Shown piece by piece: positions 16,149-24,376 of a stretch of DNA of 42,033 bases. Position 1 is the stretch's first letter. Every line of letters begins with the position of its first letter. A model generated the notes under the pieces. It was not told the DNA's origin and made no database searches. It saw nothing but the letters and a program-made list of their open reading frames with translations. The translations under genes and the position numbers were made by a program. The DNA is from Bacillus sp. SD075 (GTDB taxonomy: Bacteria; Bacillota; Bacilli; Bacillales; DSM-1321). The DNA lies in NCBI RefSeq assembly GCF_017355165.1, contig NZ_JADILK010000038.1, forward strand, positions 1 through 42,033. Direction: 5' to 3'.

Positions 16149-17285
16149 ATGCCTAAACAACGTATAAAGGTCATGACCGTATTTGGTACAAGACCGGAGG
16201 CTATCAAAATGGCACCAGTCGTTTTGGAACTGAAAAAGCATCAAGCAGAAATAGATACCATCGTGGTGGTCACCGCCCAGCATAGGGAAATGCTCGACCA
16301 AGTCTTGCAATGTTTTCAAATAAAGCCCGATCACGATTTGGATATGATGAAGGATAGACAAACATTAGAAGGGATTACAACGCGGGGCATTGAAAGATTG
16401 AGTTCGCTCATGAAAGATATAAAACCGGATATCGTCCTCGTACATGGGGACACAACGACAACTTTCATTGCGAGCTTGGCTGCGTTCTATAATAAGATAC
16501 AGATTGGTCACGTTGAAGCTGGCCTTCGGACTGGTCATAAGTATTCTCCATATCCTGAAGAAATGAATAGGCAGCTGACAGGTGTCTTAGCTGATTTGCA
16601 TTTTGCCCCAACAAATCAGGCGGCAGAGAATCTAATTTTGGAAAATAAAAAAAGTGATTGTATCCATATTACTGGCAATACGGCTATCGATGCCTTGAAA
16701 ACAACCGTCCGGAAAGACTATGAACATCCGATTCTATCTGGTTTGAATGGAGATCGTATGTTATTGATGACTGCGCATAGACGAGAAAATATCGGAAAAC
16801 CAATGGAAGAAATATTCCGTTCCGTCAAACGGCTGCTTGAAGATCACACGGATATCCAAGTTGTTTTCCCACTCCATAAAAACCCAGTAGTCCGTGAAAT
16901 TGCTTACCGGATTTTTGGTGAAACGGAAAGACTTCACTTAATAGAACCGCTTGAAGTGCTTGATTTTCATAATTTTGCGGCGCACGCCCATCTAATTTTG
17001 ACAGATTCCGGAGGGGTGCAAGAAGAAGCTCCCTCACTTGGTGTTCCTGTCCTTGTGTTACGCGATACGACAGAACGGCCGGAAGGAATTGAGGCTGGTA
17101 CCCTTTTATTGGCAGGAATTGAGGAAGAACGAATTTATCAATTAGCAACAGGCTTACTTACAAATGAAGAAGCCTATAAAAAAATGGCGACAGCTTCCAA
17201 CCCATATGGTGATGGATTCGCTTCAAAGCGGATAGTTGAAATCCTATTAAAGCATTGCGGAATGAAATCCCCCCTTCCCTTATGA
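16149..17285 (+). CDS. wecB: UDP-N-acetylglucosamine 2-epimerase (non-hydrolysing), WecB/MnaA-type
   Basis: Converts UDP-GlcNAc to UDP-ManNAc, 378 residues. Signatures: 'VFGTRPEAIKMAPV' at residues 8-21, 'VHGDTTTTF' near 98, 'GHVEAGLRTGHKYSPYPEEMNR' region near 117 (split GHVEAGLRTG and PYPEEMNR), 'LMTAHRRENIG' near 200 and 'ILTDSGGVQEEAPSLG' near 282. ATG 16149 is preferred over ATG 16143 because the GGGGAGG site is 8 bases from the former and only 2 from the latter. Divergent from the dehydrogenase/transferase operon; together they make UDP-ManNAcA. It may be a second copy beside a chromosomal mnaA for teichoic acid linkage synthesis, which is outside this window. Confidence 0.93.
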   Translation: MPKQRIKVMTVFGTRPEAIKMAPVVLELKKHQAEIDTIVVVTAQHREMLDQVLQCFQIKPDHDLDMMKDRQTLEGITTRGIERLSSLMKDIKPDIVLVHGDTTTTFIASLAAFYNKIQIGHVEAGLRTGHKYSPYPEEMNRQLTGVLADLHFAPTNQAAENLILENKKSDCIHITGNTAIDALKTTVRKDYEHPILSGLNGDRMLLMTAHRRENIGKPMEEIFRSVKRLLEDHTDIQVVFPLHKNPVVREIAYRIFGETERLHLIEPLEVLDFHNFAAHAHLILTDSGGVQEEAPSLGVPVLVLRDTTERPEGIEAGTLLLAGIEEERIYQLATGLLTNEEAYKKMATASNPYGDGFASKRIVEILLKHCGMKSPLPL

Positions 17286-17308
17286 AAAAACTCAAGAAGA
17301 AAAATGAG

Positions 17309-17340
17309 AAAATCCTGTCACGTAAGCGGCAGGATTTTTC
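17309..17340 (+). terminator. Terminator of the epimerase gene
   Basis: AAAATCCTG / CAGGATTTT, 9-bp stem with a 12-base loop, then TTTTC; 23 bases after the stop. Confidence 0.75.
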
Positions 17341-17523
17341 TATTCTGTCAGCTTTTGAAAAAGCTACTTCCATTTTCGTTGCGCAAGATTAAAGCAATGA
17401 CAAAACTAATCCTAATTTGAATGTAAAAATGTAAGATCCATATGTGATAGTTTGGGTAGATCAAGGTTTCATTGAAATCTATCGTATTAGATTGAAAACT
17501 TTAAATGGCTTGGAGGTGTTTAA

Positions 17524-17717
17524 ATGTTCAGGGAAGATCCAAAGTGTGGCAATTGTGGCAAGGAAATTAAGGGAGACGAGGTCGCTCTTGTAAAAATGCT
17601 TTATCCACAGCGTAAAGGGATGACTGAAATAAAGGCATATTAAAAAATGAAGGAAGTTCCATCTGCGAAGCTTGTTTTGCTCAAGAAATATGTTTTAATT
17701 TTTTTATGGGGAACTGA
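17524..17717 (+). pseudogene. Frameshifted small zinc-ribbon protein gene
   Basis: A gene with an excellent GGAGGTG site six bases before ATG 17524. It encodes 39 residues starting MFREDPKCGNCGKEI, then hits TAA at 17641. If one T is restored in the TATT run just before that stop, the frame continues as LKNEGSSICEACFAQ and ends at TGA 17717, giving about 64 residues with two CxxC pairs, as in a zinc ribbon. The conserved second pair (ICEACF) in the shifted frame is what makes this a broken gene rather than a short one. Intact relatives in Bacillus are, from memory, small proteins of unknown role. A sequencing error at the short homopolymer is the alternative. Confidence 0.6.
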
Positions 17718-17841
17718 AGATGGTTCACATTAGAAAATGCAGCTAAGCCACCCGTTTGTGCATGATTTCACCAGTTAATATAAAGGAGGATAAGATCTCC
17801 CTGTCGAATGGATAGTCATGACACGAAACTGGAGGATTAGT

Positions 17842-18249
17842 ATGAAAAATCAGGTTACTCCCTATTTATTTTTCAATGGCCAAGCAAAGGACGCATTAGC
17901 CTTTTACGCAGAAGTATTTCATGCAGAGATTACCGATATGCAAACCTATGGGGAAGCCGATTTCCCAACACCCGAAGAAGCGAATGACCTTGTTTTGCAT
18001 GCCAAAATCAAAAAAGGCGATATGTTGATCATGGTATCTGATACGTTTCCAGGCAATCCCCTTGAAGTCGGGAATAATGTAGCTCTGGTCCTTGAATGTG
18101 AAAGCGACTCGGAAATCCAGCATTTATATGATGTTATGTGTGAAAAGGGATTATCCTTAATGGAACTGAAAGATACCTTTTGGGGAGCTAAGTATGGTAA
18201 GGTCAAGGATCAATTTGGCATACACTGGGACTTGAATTTTACAAAATGA
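17842..18249 (+). CDS. VOC/PhnB-like metalloenzyme-fold protein
   Basis: 135 residues of the vicinal oxygen chelate superfamily, PhnB/YjdN-like subgroup (formerly 3-demethylubiquinone-9 methyltransferase-like). Typical features: N-terminal 'TPYLFFNGQAKDALAFYAEVF', a central 'MLIMVSDTFPG' strand and C-terminal 'FWGAKYGKVKDQFGIHWDLN'. ATG 17842 has GGAGG six bases upstream; the in-frame ATG at 17818 lacks a site and is rejected. Substrate and reaction unknown; these proteins are often stand-alone. It is a single-gene unit with its own hairpin downstream. Confidence 0.82.
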   Translation: MKNQVTPYLFFNGQAKDALAFYAEVFHAEITDMQTYGEADFPTPEEANDLVLHAKIKKGDMLIMVSDTFPGNPLEVGNNVALVLECESDSEIQHLYDVMCEKGLSLMELKDTFWGAKYGKVKDQFGIHWDLNFTK

Positions 18250-18253
18250 ATGT

Positions 18254-18294
18254 AAAAATGGCCGGAAACACGATTTGTATCCCCAGCCATTTTT
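18254..18294 (+). terminator. Terminator after the PhnB-like gene
   Basis: AAAAATGGC / GCCATTTTT 9-bp arms with a long, partly paired 23-base loop. Also placed to stop the convergent TSUP gene. Confidence 0.55.
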
Positions 18295-18322
18295 AATAGG
18301 GATGATTCCCGGAAACCATCCA

Positions 18323-19093
18323 TCAAAACACATGAAAATAGTTAAGGATATTTTTTCCAATCAATAAAATCGTGACGCAAATGAATAATATACGTACATA
18401 GGAAGCACCTTTCTTAATTGCGAAATTCGTTCCTACCAATGCTCCTGCAACCATTGCAAGACCCATCGGAATTCCATACGCAAAATTGACGGTCCCCATA
18501 GATAAGAAAATGATAAGTGCGGCAATATTGCTTCCAAAATTCAATATTCTTGCATTTCCGGCAGCCTGGACAAAATCAAACCCAATGATCAAAAATGAAA
18601 ATAATAAAAAGGAACCTGTGCCCGGTCCAAGAAAGCCATCATAAAAACCAATCGCAAATATGATGCCTATCAAAAGAATCATTTTCTTCCTTTTCAGCCC
18701 TTTATACTTTGCATCTTTACCCCAATCCTTTTTTACCAACGTATAAATCGCGACAATGACCAACAAAATCAAAATGAGTGGCTTCAATATCTCTGCGGAA
18801 ACGAAATGTACAACGTATGCTCCTAACGCCGCTCCAATCACAGTTATCGGAAACAGCTTGATGACGAATTTGAAATCCACTTTTCCAGCCCGAATGAATG
18901 AAATCGTACTCGTTAAAGATCCCATTGTACCCGCCAGCTTGTTAGTGGCAAGTGCCGCTGAAGGCGAAATCCCCGTGAACAATAAAGCCGGAATGGAAAT
19001 TAAACCGCCCCCGCCCACAACGGAATCGATGAATGCGGCAATAAAACCCGCAAGTACTAAAAATAACAAAGTATAGAGATTGATGTCCTCCAT
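18323..19093 (-). CDS. TSUP family permease (TauE/SafE-like)
   Basis: 256-residue polytopic membrane protein with about eight hydrophobic segments. N-terminal 'GFIAAFIDSVVGGGGLISIPALL' pattern (residues about 15-37) and the repeat 'DGFLGPGTGSFLLFSFL' near 163 are the paired signature of the TSUP/TauE family (sulfite, sulfonate or other anion export). ATG 19093 with AAGGGG seven bases upstream. Substrate unknown; relatives move sulfite, sulfoacetate or other small organic anions. It starts 42 bases after the end of a broken DUF523 gene on the same strand and was probably co-transcribed with it. Confidence 0.87.
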   Translation of the reverse strand: MEDINLYTLLFLVLAGFIAAFIDSVVGGGGLISIPALLFTGISPSAALATNKLAGTMGSLTSTISFIRAGKVDFKFVIKLFPITVIGAALGAYVVHFVSAEILKPLILILLVIVAIYTLVKKDWGKDAKYKGLKRKKMILLIGIIFAIGFYDGFLGPGTGSFLLFSFLIIGFDFVQAAGNARILNFGSNIAALIIFLSMGTVNFAYGIPMGLAMVAGALVGTNFAIKKGASYVRILFICVTILLIGKNILNYFHVF

Positions 19094-19134
19094 GTATTCC
19101 CCTTCTTTCAAAGACACTTCTAAAATGCCATTAC

Positions 19135-19592
19135 TCATTTTCCATCCAGATAATCGAATAACCTTTCCTCTGAAATGACCGTGAATCCATGCCGCCTAAG
19201 CAAAGCCTGCGGTCACTCCATTCCCAACCTTCTTCTTCCCCTTGAATTCCCCATTTTAAATCATGCCACTCCCACAGGATGGACTATTTTCTTTTAAAAC
19301 GACTAATGTCGCCCCTACCTCCCGGGCTTTCAATAACGTAAGATTCGCCCCATTTATGTATAATTCCGTTACATCCCTGCCCGACTTTTCGATGATCTTC
19401 GCTTTTCCATCAAGGACATCCCCACCTTCACCGCCAACTATCTCAGCAGGTTCCCTCGGTATCGAAAAACCCCCTAGCAACTCAGGACAGACGGTTATAA
19501 CCTTTTTCTCCCTCATTAATTCCATCATCCAAGCTGTGTGTACCATTGTATCTCACCTCAAGACCCGCTAAACAGGAACTCACCAAAATCAT
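19135..19592 (-). pseudogene. DUF523 gene, broken by nonsense codon and two frameshifts
   Basis: Three reading frames together reconstruct a DUF523 protein of about 152 residues. Frame 1 starts at ATG 19592: MILVSSCLAGLEVRYNGTHS. After a shift near 19515-19535, frame 2 carries VCPELLGGFSIPREPAEIVGG and 'LKENSPSCGSGMI', then TAA at 19258-19256 where related proteins have Tyr (TAT to TAA). Downstream, frame 2 still reads NGEFKGKKKVGNGVTA. After a one-base insertion near 19198-19203, frame 3 reads LLRRHGFTVISEERLFDYL and ends at TGA 19137-19135. Conserved cysteines CL, VCPE and SCGSG are all visible. Three independent lesions make sequencing error unlikely. A truncated 96-residue frame at 19546-19256 may be called as a gene. 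Confidence 0.8.
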
Positions 19593-19690
19593 CAAATCAC
19601 CCACCCCATGCGCTTTACACCATTTTACCACTCTTGTAGTGACCATCATTTCGAAGATTGAATATCCACTTGTGCAGACAAGTCGTAGGA

Positions 19691-19830
19691 TGGATTATAG
19701 GTGTGGAGGTCGGGTTATGCGAGCGCAGGTCGATTTATGGGCGTATACGGCCGATTATGGACGTTTAGGTCGAATTATGGGTGCACAGGCCGAACTTTTA
19801 GCACATGAGCCGAATTGGTGGTGAAATTAT
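19691..19830. repeat. Tandem degenerate 20-bp repeat, about seven units
   Basis: Seven head-to-tail 20-bp units begin at 19691, 19711, 19731, 19751, 19771, 19791 and 19811, with an approximate consensus CGAATTATGGGYGYAYAGGT. Units 2-5 are closest; units 6-7 decay, and a partial copy (CGAATTCTG) appears at 19843. The period is not a multiple of 3, so it is not a protein repeat, although an open frame crosses it on the plus strand. It lies between the broken DUF523 gene and ytmB. Function unknown. Confidence 0.7.
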
Positions 19831-19861
19831 TGGCTCACAACTCGAATTCTGCAACTCAATC

Positions 19862-19901
19862 AAAAAAAGCGCTTACAGTGAAGACTATTCACGGCAAGCG
19901 C
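19862..19901 (-). terminator. Terminator of ytmB (minus strand)
   Basis: Minus strand GCGCTTGCCGTGAA / TTCACTGTAAGCGC arms with two weak pairs, then TTTTTTT (19868-19862). Confidence 0.85.
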
Positions 19902-19909
19902 CTGTCTAT

Positions 19910-20152
19910 TTAGTTAGTTGAATTCAGTGATAGCAGTTGGTACGTAATGATGGTCTTTTCACTCGTCCATTCAATTTTTTGGATAACGGCTGTTCCGCTT
20001 GAGTCAGATTGAATCGATTTGCGGACATCGATTGGAATGTCGATAGGGTATAACCTGTAACCAGCTTTCGACAGCCGAAAAATGTTTTCTTCTTCACGGG
20101 TTTCGTTCCCTTTTGTAACGATCATGGTATTTAGCTCCATAGGCATGCCCAT
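19910..20152 (-). CDS. ytmB: YtmB, DUF2584 family protein
   Basis: 80-residue soluble protein of the DUF2584 family, known in B. subtilis as YtmB, of unknown function. Beta-rich pattern with 'LNTMIVTKGNE', 'YPIDIPIDVR' and 'TVIQKIEW'-like strands (here AVIQKIEWTSEKTIITYQLL). ATG 20152 has AGGAGGAGAT ending four bases before it. It lies 48 bases downstream of ytmA on the same strand, so the two may be co-transcribed, and it ends in a clear terminator. In B. subtilis ytmB and ytmA are also adjacent, between pckA and ytlA. Confidence 0.82.
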   Translation of the reverse strand: MGMPMELNTMIVTKGNETREEENIFRLSKAGYRLYPIDIPIDVRKSIQSDSSGTAVIQKIEWTSEKTIITYQLLSLNSTN

Positions 20153-20200
20153 GTGTATCTCCTCCTCTTGCCAATATACTTAGTATACTTCATTTTATCA

Positions 20201-20989
20201 TTATTCGGTTTTACTTTTCATCCAAGATGTTAAATCTTCGACTACTTTTCTGTTCACGGCCGGTGGGAAGTAATGCGTGAATTGCTGGAAATACCAGCTT
20301 TCGACCTCTTTGTCATGCATTTTCAGCCTTTTTTCCAACCTGTACGCATGTTCAATGGCGACATTGTCATCTTTTTCACCATGAATGATCAGGACGGGTA
20401 CATTCAAATCTTCAATCGCAAACAATGGCGTACGGTATTCATATTGATTGGGGCATTTTTTAGGTGTTCCGCCTATGACCCGCTTCATCATCCGCCGCAT
20501 ATCGACACGTTCGACATATGTTAAAAACATATCCGACACACCTCCCCATGTGACGATCGAGGCGGCATTCCTGCAATAGATCCCAGTCCAAAGCGCCATG
20601 ATGCCGCCACGGGAAAATCCGAGGATATGAATGTGGTCTTTGTTCACCCGGGGATGCTGTTCAAGAAGATTGAATCCTGATATCGCATCGAATCTATCTT
20701 CGCCTCCAAAATCCTCATCTCCCTCTCCGCCTTGATTTCCACGGTAAAAAGGGGCAAAGACGATGAAACCTTCTACGGCATACTGTACGATCCTTGCAGG
20801 TCTCACCTTGCCGACATTTTTAATCCCGCCTCGTAAATATAAGAAGGCATCATGTATTTCGCCATAAACCGGTTCGGCAAGCAGCCCCTTCACCTTCAGG
20901 CCTTGTGATATGTATGTAACTGAATAAAGATGGATTTGTGGATGCGGTGATGGAAACCGCCGTTTTGAAATAATCGTTCCGTTCTCCAA
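20201..20989 (-). CDS. ytmA: YtmA, S9-type alpha/beta hydrolase (putative peptidase/esterase)
   Basis: About 262 residues of the prolyl oligopeptidase-like fold. The nucleophile motif is GFSRGG near residue 120; 'FYRGNQGGEGDEDFGGEDR' near 82 is characteristic of YtmA; the acid is likely in 'IHGEKDDNVAIEHA' and the His in 'QFTHYFPP'. The frame is open further upstream to 21079, but TTG 20989 is chosen because AAAGGAG stands eight bases before it, and it gives the family-length N-terminus just ahead of 'KRRFPSP'. No signal peptide. Substrate unknown. Divergent from ytlA. Confidence 0.82.
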   Translation of the reverse strand: MENGTIISKRRFPSPHPQIHLYSVTYISQGLKVKGLLAEPVYGEIHDAFLYLRGGIKNVGKVRPARIVQYAVEGFIVFAPFYRGNQGGEGDEDFGGEDRFDAISGFNLLEQHPRVNKDHIHILGFSRGGIMALWTGIYCRNAASIVTWGGVSDMFLTYVERVDMRRMMKRVIGGTPKKCPNQYEYRTPLFAIEDLNVPVLIIHGEKDDNVAIEHAYRLEKRLKMHDKEVESWYFQQFTHYFPPAVNRKVVEDLTSWMKSKTE

Positions 20990-21124
20990 TTTCCACTCTC
21001 CTTTCTCTTTAATCTTATTGTAAAACATCCGCTTGTTTTTATCCCCTGAGAGGCATTCACATTTTTTTCTTCCGTTCATACGATAATGTAGGCAAAATAC
21101 CTATATATCAAGGAGGAAGGAATT

Positions 21125-22126
21125 TTGAAAAAATGGTATAAAGCAGGTGCCGTATTTTTACTTCTGTGCATGCTGGTGATCCCGCTTGGAGCATGTGGCA
21201 ACAAGGAAAATGATACAACGAAGGTCAGAGTGGCCGAAGTAACCCGCTCCCTTTTCTATACACCGCAATATGTAGCGATTGAAAGAGGATTTTTTAAAGA
21301 GGAAGGTCTAAGCATTGATTTGAAAACGACTGCAGGCGGAGACAAGACGATGACCACGCTTCTATCCAATGGGGCGGATATCGCCCTCGTTGGCTCTGAA
21401 ACATCGATTTATGTTCAGGCACAAGGTTCGAATGACCCGGTCATCAACTTCGCTCAATTAACACAGACGGATGGAACGTTTCTTGTTTCACGTGAAAAAA
21501 TTGACAACTTCAATTGGGATATGCTGAAAAACTCTACATTCCTAGGCCAGCGAAAAGGCGGGATGCCGCAAATGGCCGGCGAGTTCGTATTGAAAAAACA
21601 TAACATAGACCCGAAAAAAGATTTGAACCTCATCCAGAATATTGATTTTGCGAATGTCGCAACTGCCTTCGCTTCCGGAACCGGCGATTTTGTTCAACTG
21701 TTCGAACCAACAGCCAGTGTGTTCGAAAAAGAAGGAAAAGGCTATATTGTCGCTTCTTTCGGCACAGAGTCGGGGCATCTTCCCTATACAGTTTATATGG
21801 CTAAGGAAAGCTATTTGAAAGATGACAAAGAGACTGTCGAAAAATTCACGAGGGCATTGAAGAAAGCACAGGATTGGGTTCAGGAAAATGATGCTGCTGA
21901 AATTGCTGAAGTCATTCAGCCGTATTTTGAGGATACCAATATCGAGACGATGGAAACAGTTATCAATCGCTACAAAGAACAAGGATCCTTTGCCACGGAC
22001 CCCATTCTTGATGAAGAAGAGTGGAACAATCTGCAAAACATCATGGATGAAGCAGGCGAGCTGCCTTCGCGTATAAGCCATGAAGAGCTGGTCAATACCG
22101 ATTTTGCTGAAGATGTCATAAAATAG
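21125..22126 (+). CDS. ytlA: YtlA, ABC transporter substrate-binding lipoprotein (NMT1/SsuA-like)
   Basis: 333-residue lipoprotein with signal peptide and lipobox LGAC (Cys24). The mature part has the NMT1/THI5-SsuA fold: 'YTPQYVAIERGFFKEEGL' near 47-64, 'GADIALVGSETSI' near 95 and 'RKGGMPQMAGEFVL' near 141. TTG start with GGAGG eight bases upstream. Binding proteins of this class carry thiamine pyrimidines, sulfonates, nitrate or riboflavin-like compounds; the ligand is not readable here. No thiamine or other riboswitch precedes the gene. First gene of a three-gene importer operon. Confidence 0.87.
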   Translation: MKKWYKAGAVFLLLCMLVIPLGACGNKENDTTKVRVAEVTRSLFYTPQYVAIERGFFKEEGLSIDLKTTAGGDKTMTTLLSNGADIALVGSETSIYVQAQGSNDPVINFAQLTQTDGTFLVSREKIDNFNWDMLKNSTFLGQRKGGMPQMAGEFVLKKHNIDPKKDLNLIQNIDFANVATAFASGTGDFVQLFEPTASVFEKEGKGYIVASFGTESGHLPYTVYMAKESYLKDDKETVEKFTRALKKAQDWVQENDAAEIAEVIQPYFEDTNIETMETVINRYKEQGSFATDPILDEEEWNNLQNIMDEAGELPSRISHEELVNTDFAEDVIK

Positions 22127-22153
22127 CATAGCTAAAGGTAAGGAGGATGTCCG

Positions 22154-22924
22154 ATGAGCTTTTTAAAAATCCAAGACATTCACCATACTTATTTTTCAAA
22201 TCAGACGGCAGCGACCGCACTAGCGGACATTTCCCTCGACATTGAAAAAGGTGAATTCGTCTCTTTTCTAGGTCCGAGCGGCTGCGGAAAGACCACCCTG
22301 CTTTCCATTATCGCCGGGCTATTTCCGCCCACTGCGGGAAAGATCCTGCTCGAAAACAAACCGCTGAAATCCAACAGTGGCCTTTCAATTGGCTATATGC
22401 TGCAGCAGGATTATCTATTTCCATGGAAGACGATTGAAGAAAATATATTATTAGGATTGAAACTGATTAAAAAAGATGAAGGCCTTGAGAGAATAAAAAC
22501 GCTGAAACTTTTAAGTGACGTTGGATTGGGAGGCACCGGAAAATTATATCCGCGCGAACTCTCGGGAGGAATGAGGCAAAGGGCTGCACTGGCACGGACA
22601 CTGGCGGTCGATCCAAAAATCCTTTTGCTTGATGAACCGTTTTCGGCTCTTGATTACCAAACGAAGTTAAAACTTGAAGACCTTGTTTTTGAAACCCTGA
22701 AATCCTTTGGAAAGACAGCCGTGCTTGTCACCCATGATATCGGTGAAGCCATTGCAATGAGTGACCGCATTTATCTGTTTTCCGCAAACCCGGGAAGCGT
22801 GCACAAAACGTTTAAGGTGCCCGATGAACTGCGTGAACTCACGCCTTTCCATGCACGCAATCATCCACAGTACCCGATGCTATTCCAAACGATCTGGAAG
22901 GAGCTTGAGACCCTTGAATATTGA
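22154..22924 (+). CDS. ytlC: YtlC, ABC transporter ATP-binding protein
   Basis: 256-residue ATPase of the nitrate/sulfonate/taurine importer group. Walker [10 protein letters not shown] near residue 40, Q-loop '[11 protein letters not shown]' near 84, signature LSGGMRQR near 138, Walker B ILLLDEP near 158 and H-loop 'LVTHD' near 192. ATG 22154 has AAGGAGG about nine bases upstream. Its 3' end overlaps the permease start by 11 bases. It energises import with YtlA and YtlD. Confidence 0.92.
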   Translation: MSFLKIQDIHHTYFSNQTAATALADISLDIEKGEFVSFLGPSGCGKTTLLSIIAGLFPPTAGKILLENKPLKSNSGLSIGYMLQQDYLFPWKTIEENILLGLKLIKKDEGLERIKTLKLLSDVGLGGTGKLYPRELSGGMRQRAALARTLAVDPKILLLDEPFSALDYQTKLKLEDLVFETLKSFGKTAVLVTHDIGEAIAMSDRIYLFSANPGSVHKTFKVPDELRELTPFHARNHPQYPMLFQTIWKELETLEY

Positions 22925-23705
22925 ACAGCTTCATAACCAATATAAAACTTCATTAAAAAAAGAAAACAGGCTCATTCGCTTTTATCAGATCCTGATTTTC
23001 ATCGTTTTTTTCAGCAGTTGGGAACTTTTGTCCAGGATGGAAGTGATCGATCCGCTCATCTTCAGCTCCCCAACTAAAGTATGGAATCTTTTCATACAGA
23101 AATTAGGTGATGGAACACTGTTATCCCATTCCGGAGTCACGCTATTCGAGACCGTTCTCGGCTTTATCATTGGGACACTGCTTGGAACGATCCTGGCATC
23201 CCTGCTTTGGTGGTCGCCGAAATTATCAAAAACACTTGACCCCTATCTCGTCATTTTAAATGCCATGCCGAAAGTGGCACTCGGCCCCATCATCATCGTA
23301 GCATTCGGTCCTGGCTTTCCATCCATCATCTCGATGGGGGCGATCATCTCCATCATCATCACCACCATTGTCGTCTACACAGCCTTTCGCGAAGTGGATC
23401 CGAACTACCTGAAGGTACTCCAAACTTTTGGCGCCACAAGAACACAAGCTTTTCGGGAAGCCATATTACCCGCATCCTTTCCAACAATCATCTCAACATT
23501 GAAAGTGAATGTCGGCCTCTCCTGGGTTGGCGTCATCGTCGGGGAATTCCTTGTTTCGGCAAAAGGACTCGGCTACCTCATTATTTATGGCTTTCAAGTT
23601 TTCAACTTCACCCTCGTAATGCTTGCCTTGATGATCATTGCCGTCTTTGCCACAATCATGTATCAACTAGTCGAACTGCTCGAACGAAAATTAATCAAAG
23701 ACTAA
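22914..23705 (+). CDS. ytlD: YtlD, ABC transporter permease
   Basis: 263-residue permease with about six transmembrane segments. The EAA-like loop '[29 protein letters not shown]' appears near residues 168-196 (quoted in pieces: [15 protein letters not shown] then REAILPAS), the contact for the ATPase. The frame is open from 22761, but TTG 22914 is chosen because GGAAGGAG lies ten bases upstream and it follows normal coupling with ytlC. Last gene of the ytlA-C-D operon; terminator two bases on. Confidence 0.88.
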   Translation: MNIEQLHNQYKTSLKKENRLIRFYQILIFIVFFSSWELLSRMEVIDPLIFSSPTKVWNLFIQKLGDGTLLSHSGVTLFETVLGFIIGTLLGTILASLLWWSPKLSKTLDPYLVILNAMPKVALGPIIIVAFGPGFPSIISMGAIISIIITTIVVYTAFREVDPNYLKVLQTFGATRTQAFREAILPASFPTIISTLKVNVGLSWVGVIVGEFLVSAKGLGYLIIYGFQVFNFTLVMLALMIIAVFATIMYQLVELLERKLIKD

Positions 23706-23707
23706 CC

Positions 23708-23735
23708 AAACTGCCGATGATCCTCGGCAGTTTTT
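23708..23735 (+). terminator. Terminator of ytlA-C-D
   Basis: Perfect 10-bp stem AAACTGCCGA / TCGGCAGTTT, 6-base loop, TTTTT. Confidence 0.9.
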
Positions 23736-23773
23736 CAATCATGCTGAGATAAACATGAAGTAGTTTCGGCGAT

Positions 23774-24244
23774 TCACTCGTTCCTCAGCAAAATACAAGC
23801 ATCCAGTCTTGATAAGCTCAACGGTACAATCTCGTCTTTCATGATGAAGCTAAATTCCTCACCGAGTACATCCGGCAATGCTTCCAAAAAGATTGGGCCT
23901 TCCGTTTCCAGGTAATTCTGTTTCTTCTCTACTTCTACCAATGCAGCATAGTATATGGATTTAACGAATGGCTTCAATGGATCATATACTTTATATTGTC
24001 CCAAAAATTGCAGTTGGCCCACCACACCTCCTGTTTCTTCATACACTTCCCGTCTGGCCGTTTCTTCAATCGATTCCCCTGATTCCCGCTTTCCTCCTGG
24101 GAACTCCAATCCACGCTCCCTGTGTTTGGTCAATACCCACCTGCCCTTATAACTGCTAAGCACAAAAACATGCCAAGGCTCTCCAAAGACGGGATCCTCC
24201 GAGAATTCCACCTTATATCCGTTCTTATCAAGAAAACGTTTCAT
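23774..24244 (-). CDS. ytkD: YtkD, Nudix nucleoside triphosphatase
   Basis: 156-residue Nudix hydrolase. The Nudix box GX5EX7REUXEEXGU is fully present (GGKRESGESIEE then TARREVYEETGGV, about residues 53-78). B. subtilis YtkD hydrolyses (oxidised) purine NTPs such as 8-oxo-dGTP and functions in oxidative stress and mutagenesis prevention. ATG 24244 has GAAGGGG six bases upstream; the longer frame lacks a site. Gene order before dps, as in B. subtilis, suits a stress role. Stands alone, convergent to ytlD. Confidence 0.88.
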   Translation of the reverse strand: MKRFLDKNGYKVEFSEDPVFGEPWHVFVLSSYKGRWVLTKHRERGLEFPGGKRESGESIEETARREVYEETGGVVGQLQFLGQYKVYDPLKPFVKSIYYAALVEVEKKQNYLETEGPIFLEALPDVLGEEFSFIMKDEIVPLSLSRLDACILLRNE

Positions 24245-24340
24245 TTTTCCCCTTCTCTCCGTATAAGAAATAATGCTATGGCCCTCCATTCATTATATGG
24301 GTTAAAAAAAACACTATCCAGCCAGAATCTTCAACACATC

Positions 24341-24376
24341 AAAAAAACGATGGACCCTCAATATTCGAGGCCATCG
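24341..24376 (-). terminator. Terminator overlapping the end of the 116-aa gene
   Basis: Minus strand CGATGGCCTC / GAGGgtCCATCG stem followed by TTTTTTT (24347-24341). The upstream arm lies inside the last codons of the gene, whose TGA stop is in the loop. Confidence 0.75.

Noticed and set aside
19546..19824. Plus-strand open frame of 92 codons across the 20-bp repeat
   Set aside because: No ribosome binding site; the 20-bp period changes frame every unit, and the frame overlaps the DUF523 remnant.
21080..21124. Possible thiamine riboswitch before ytlA
   Set aside because: The leader is under 50 bases and lacks any THI-box core sequence.
21542..22129. Minus-strand open frame of 195 codons inside ytlA
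   Set aside because: Antisense to a clear lipoprotein gene, Phe/Ile-rich without domain or ribosome site.
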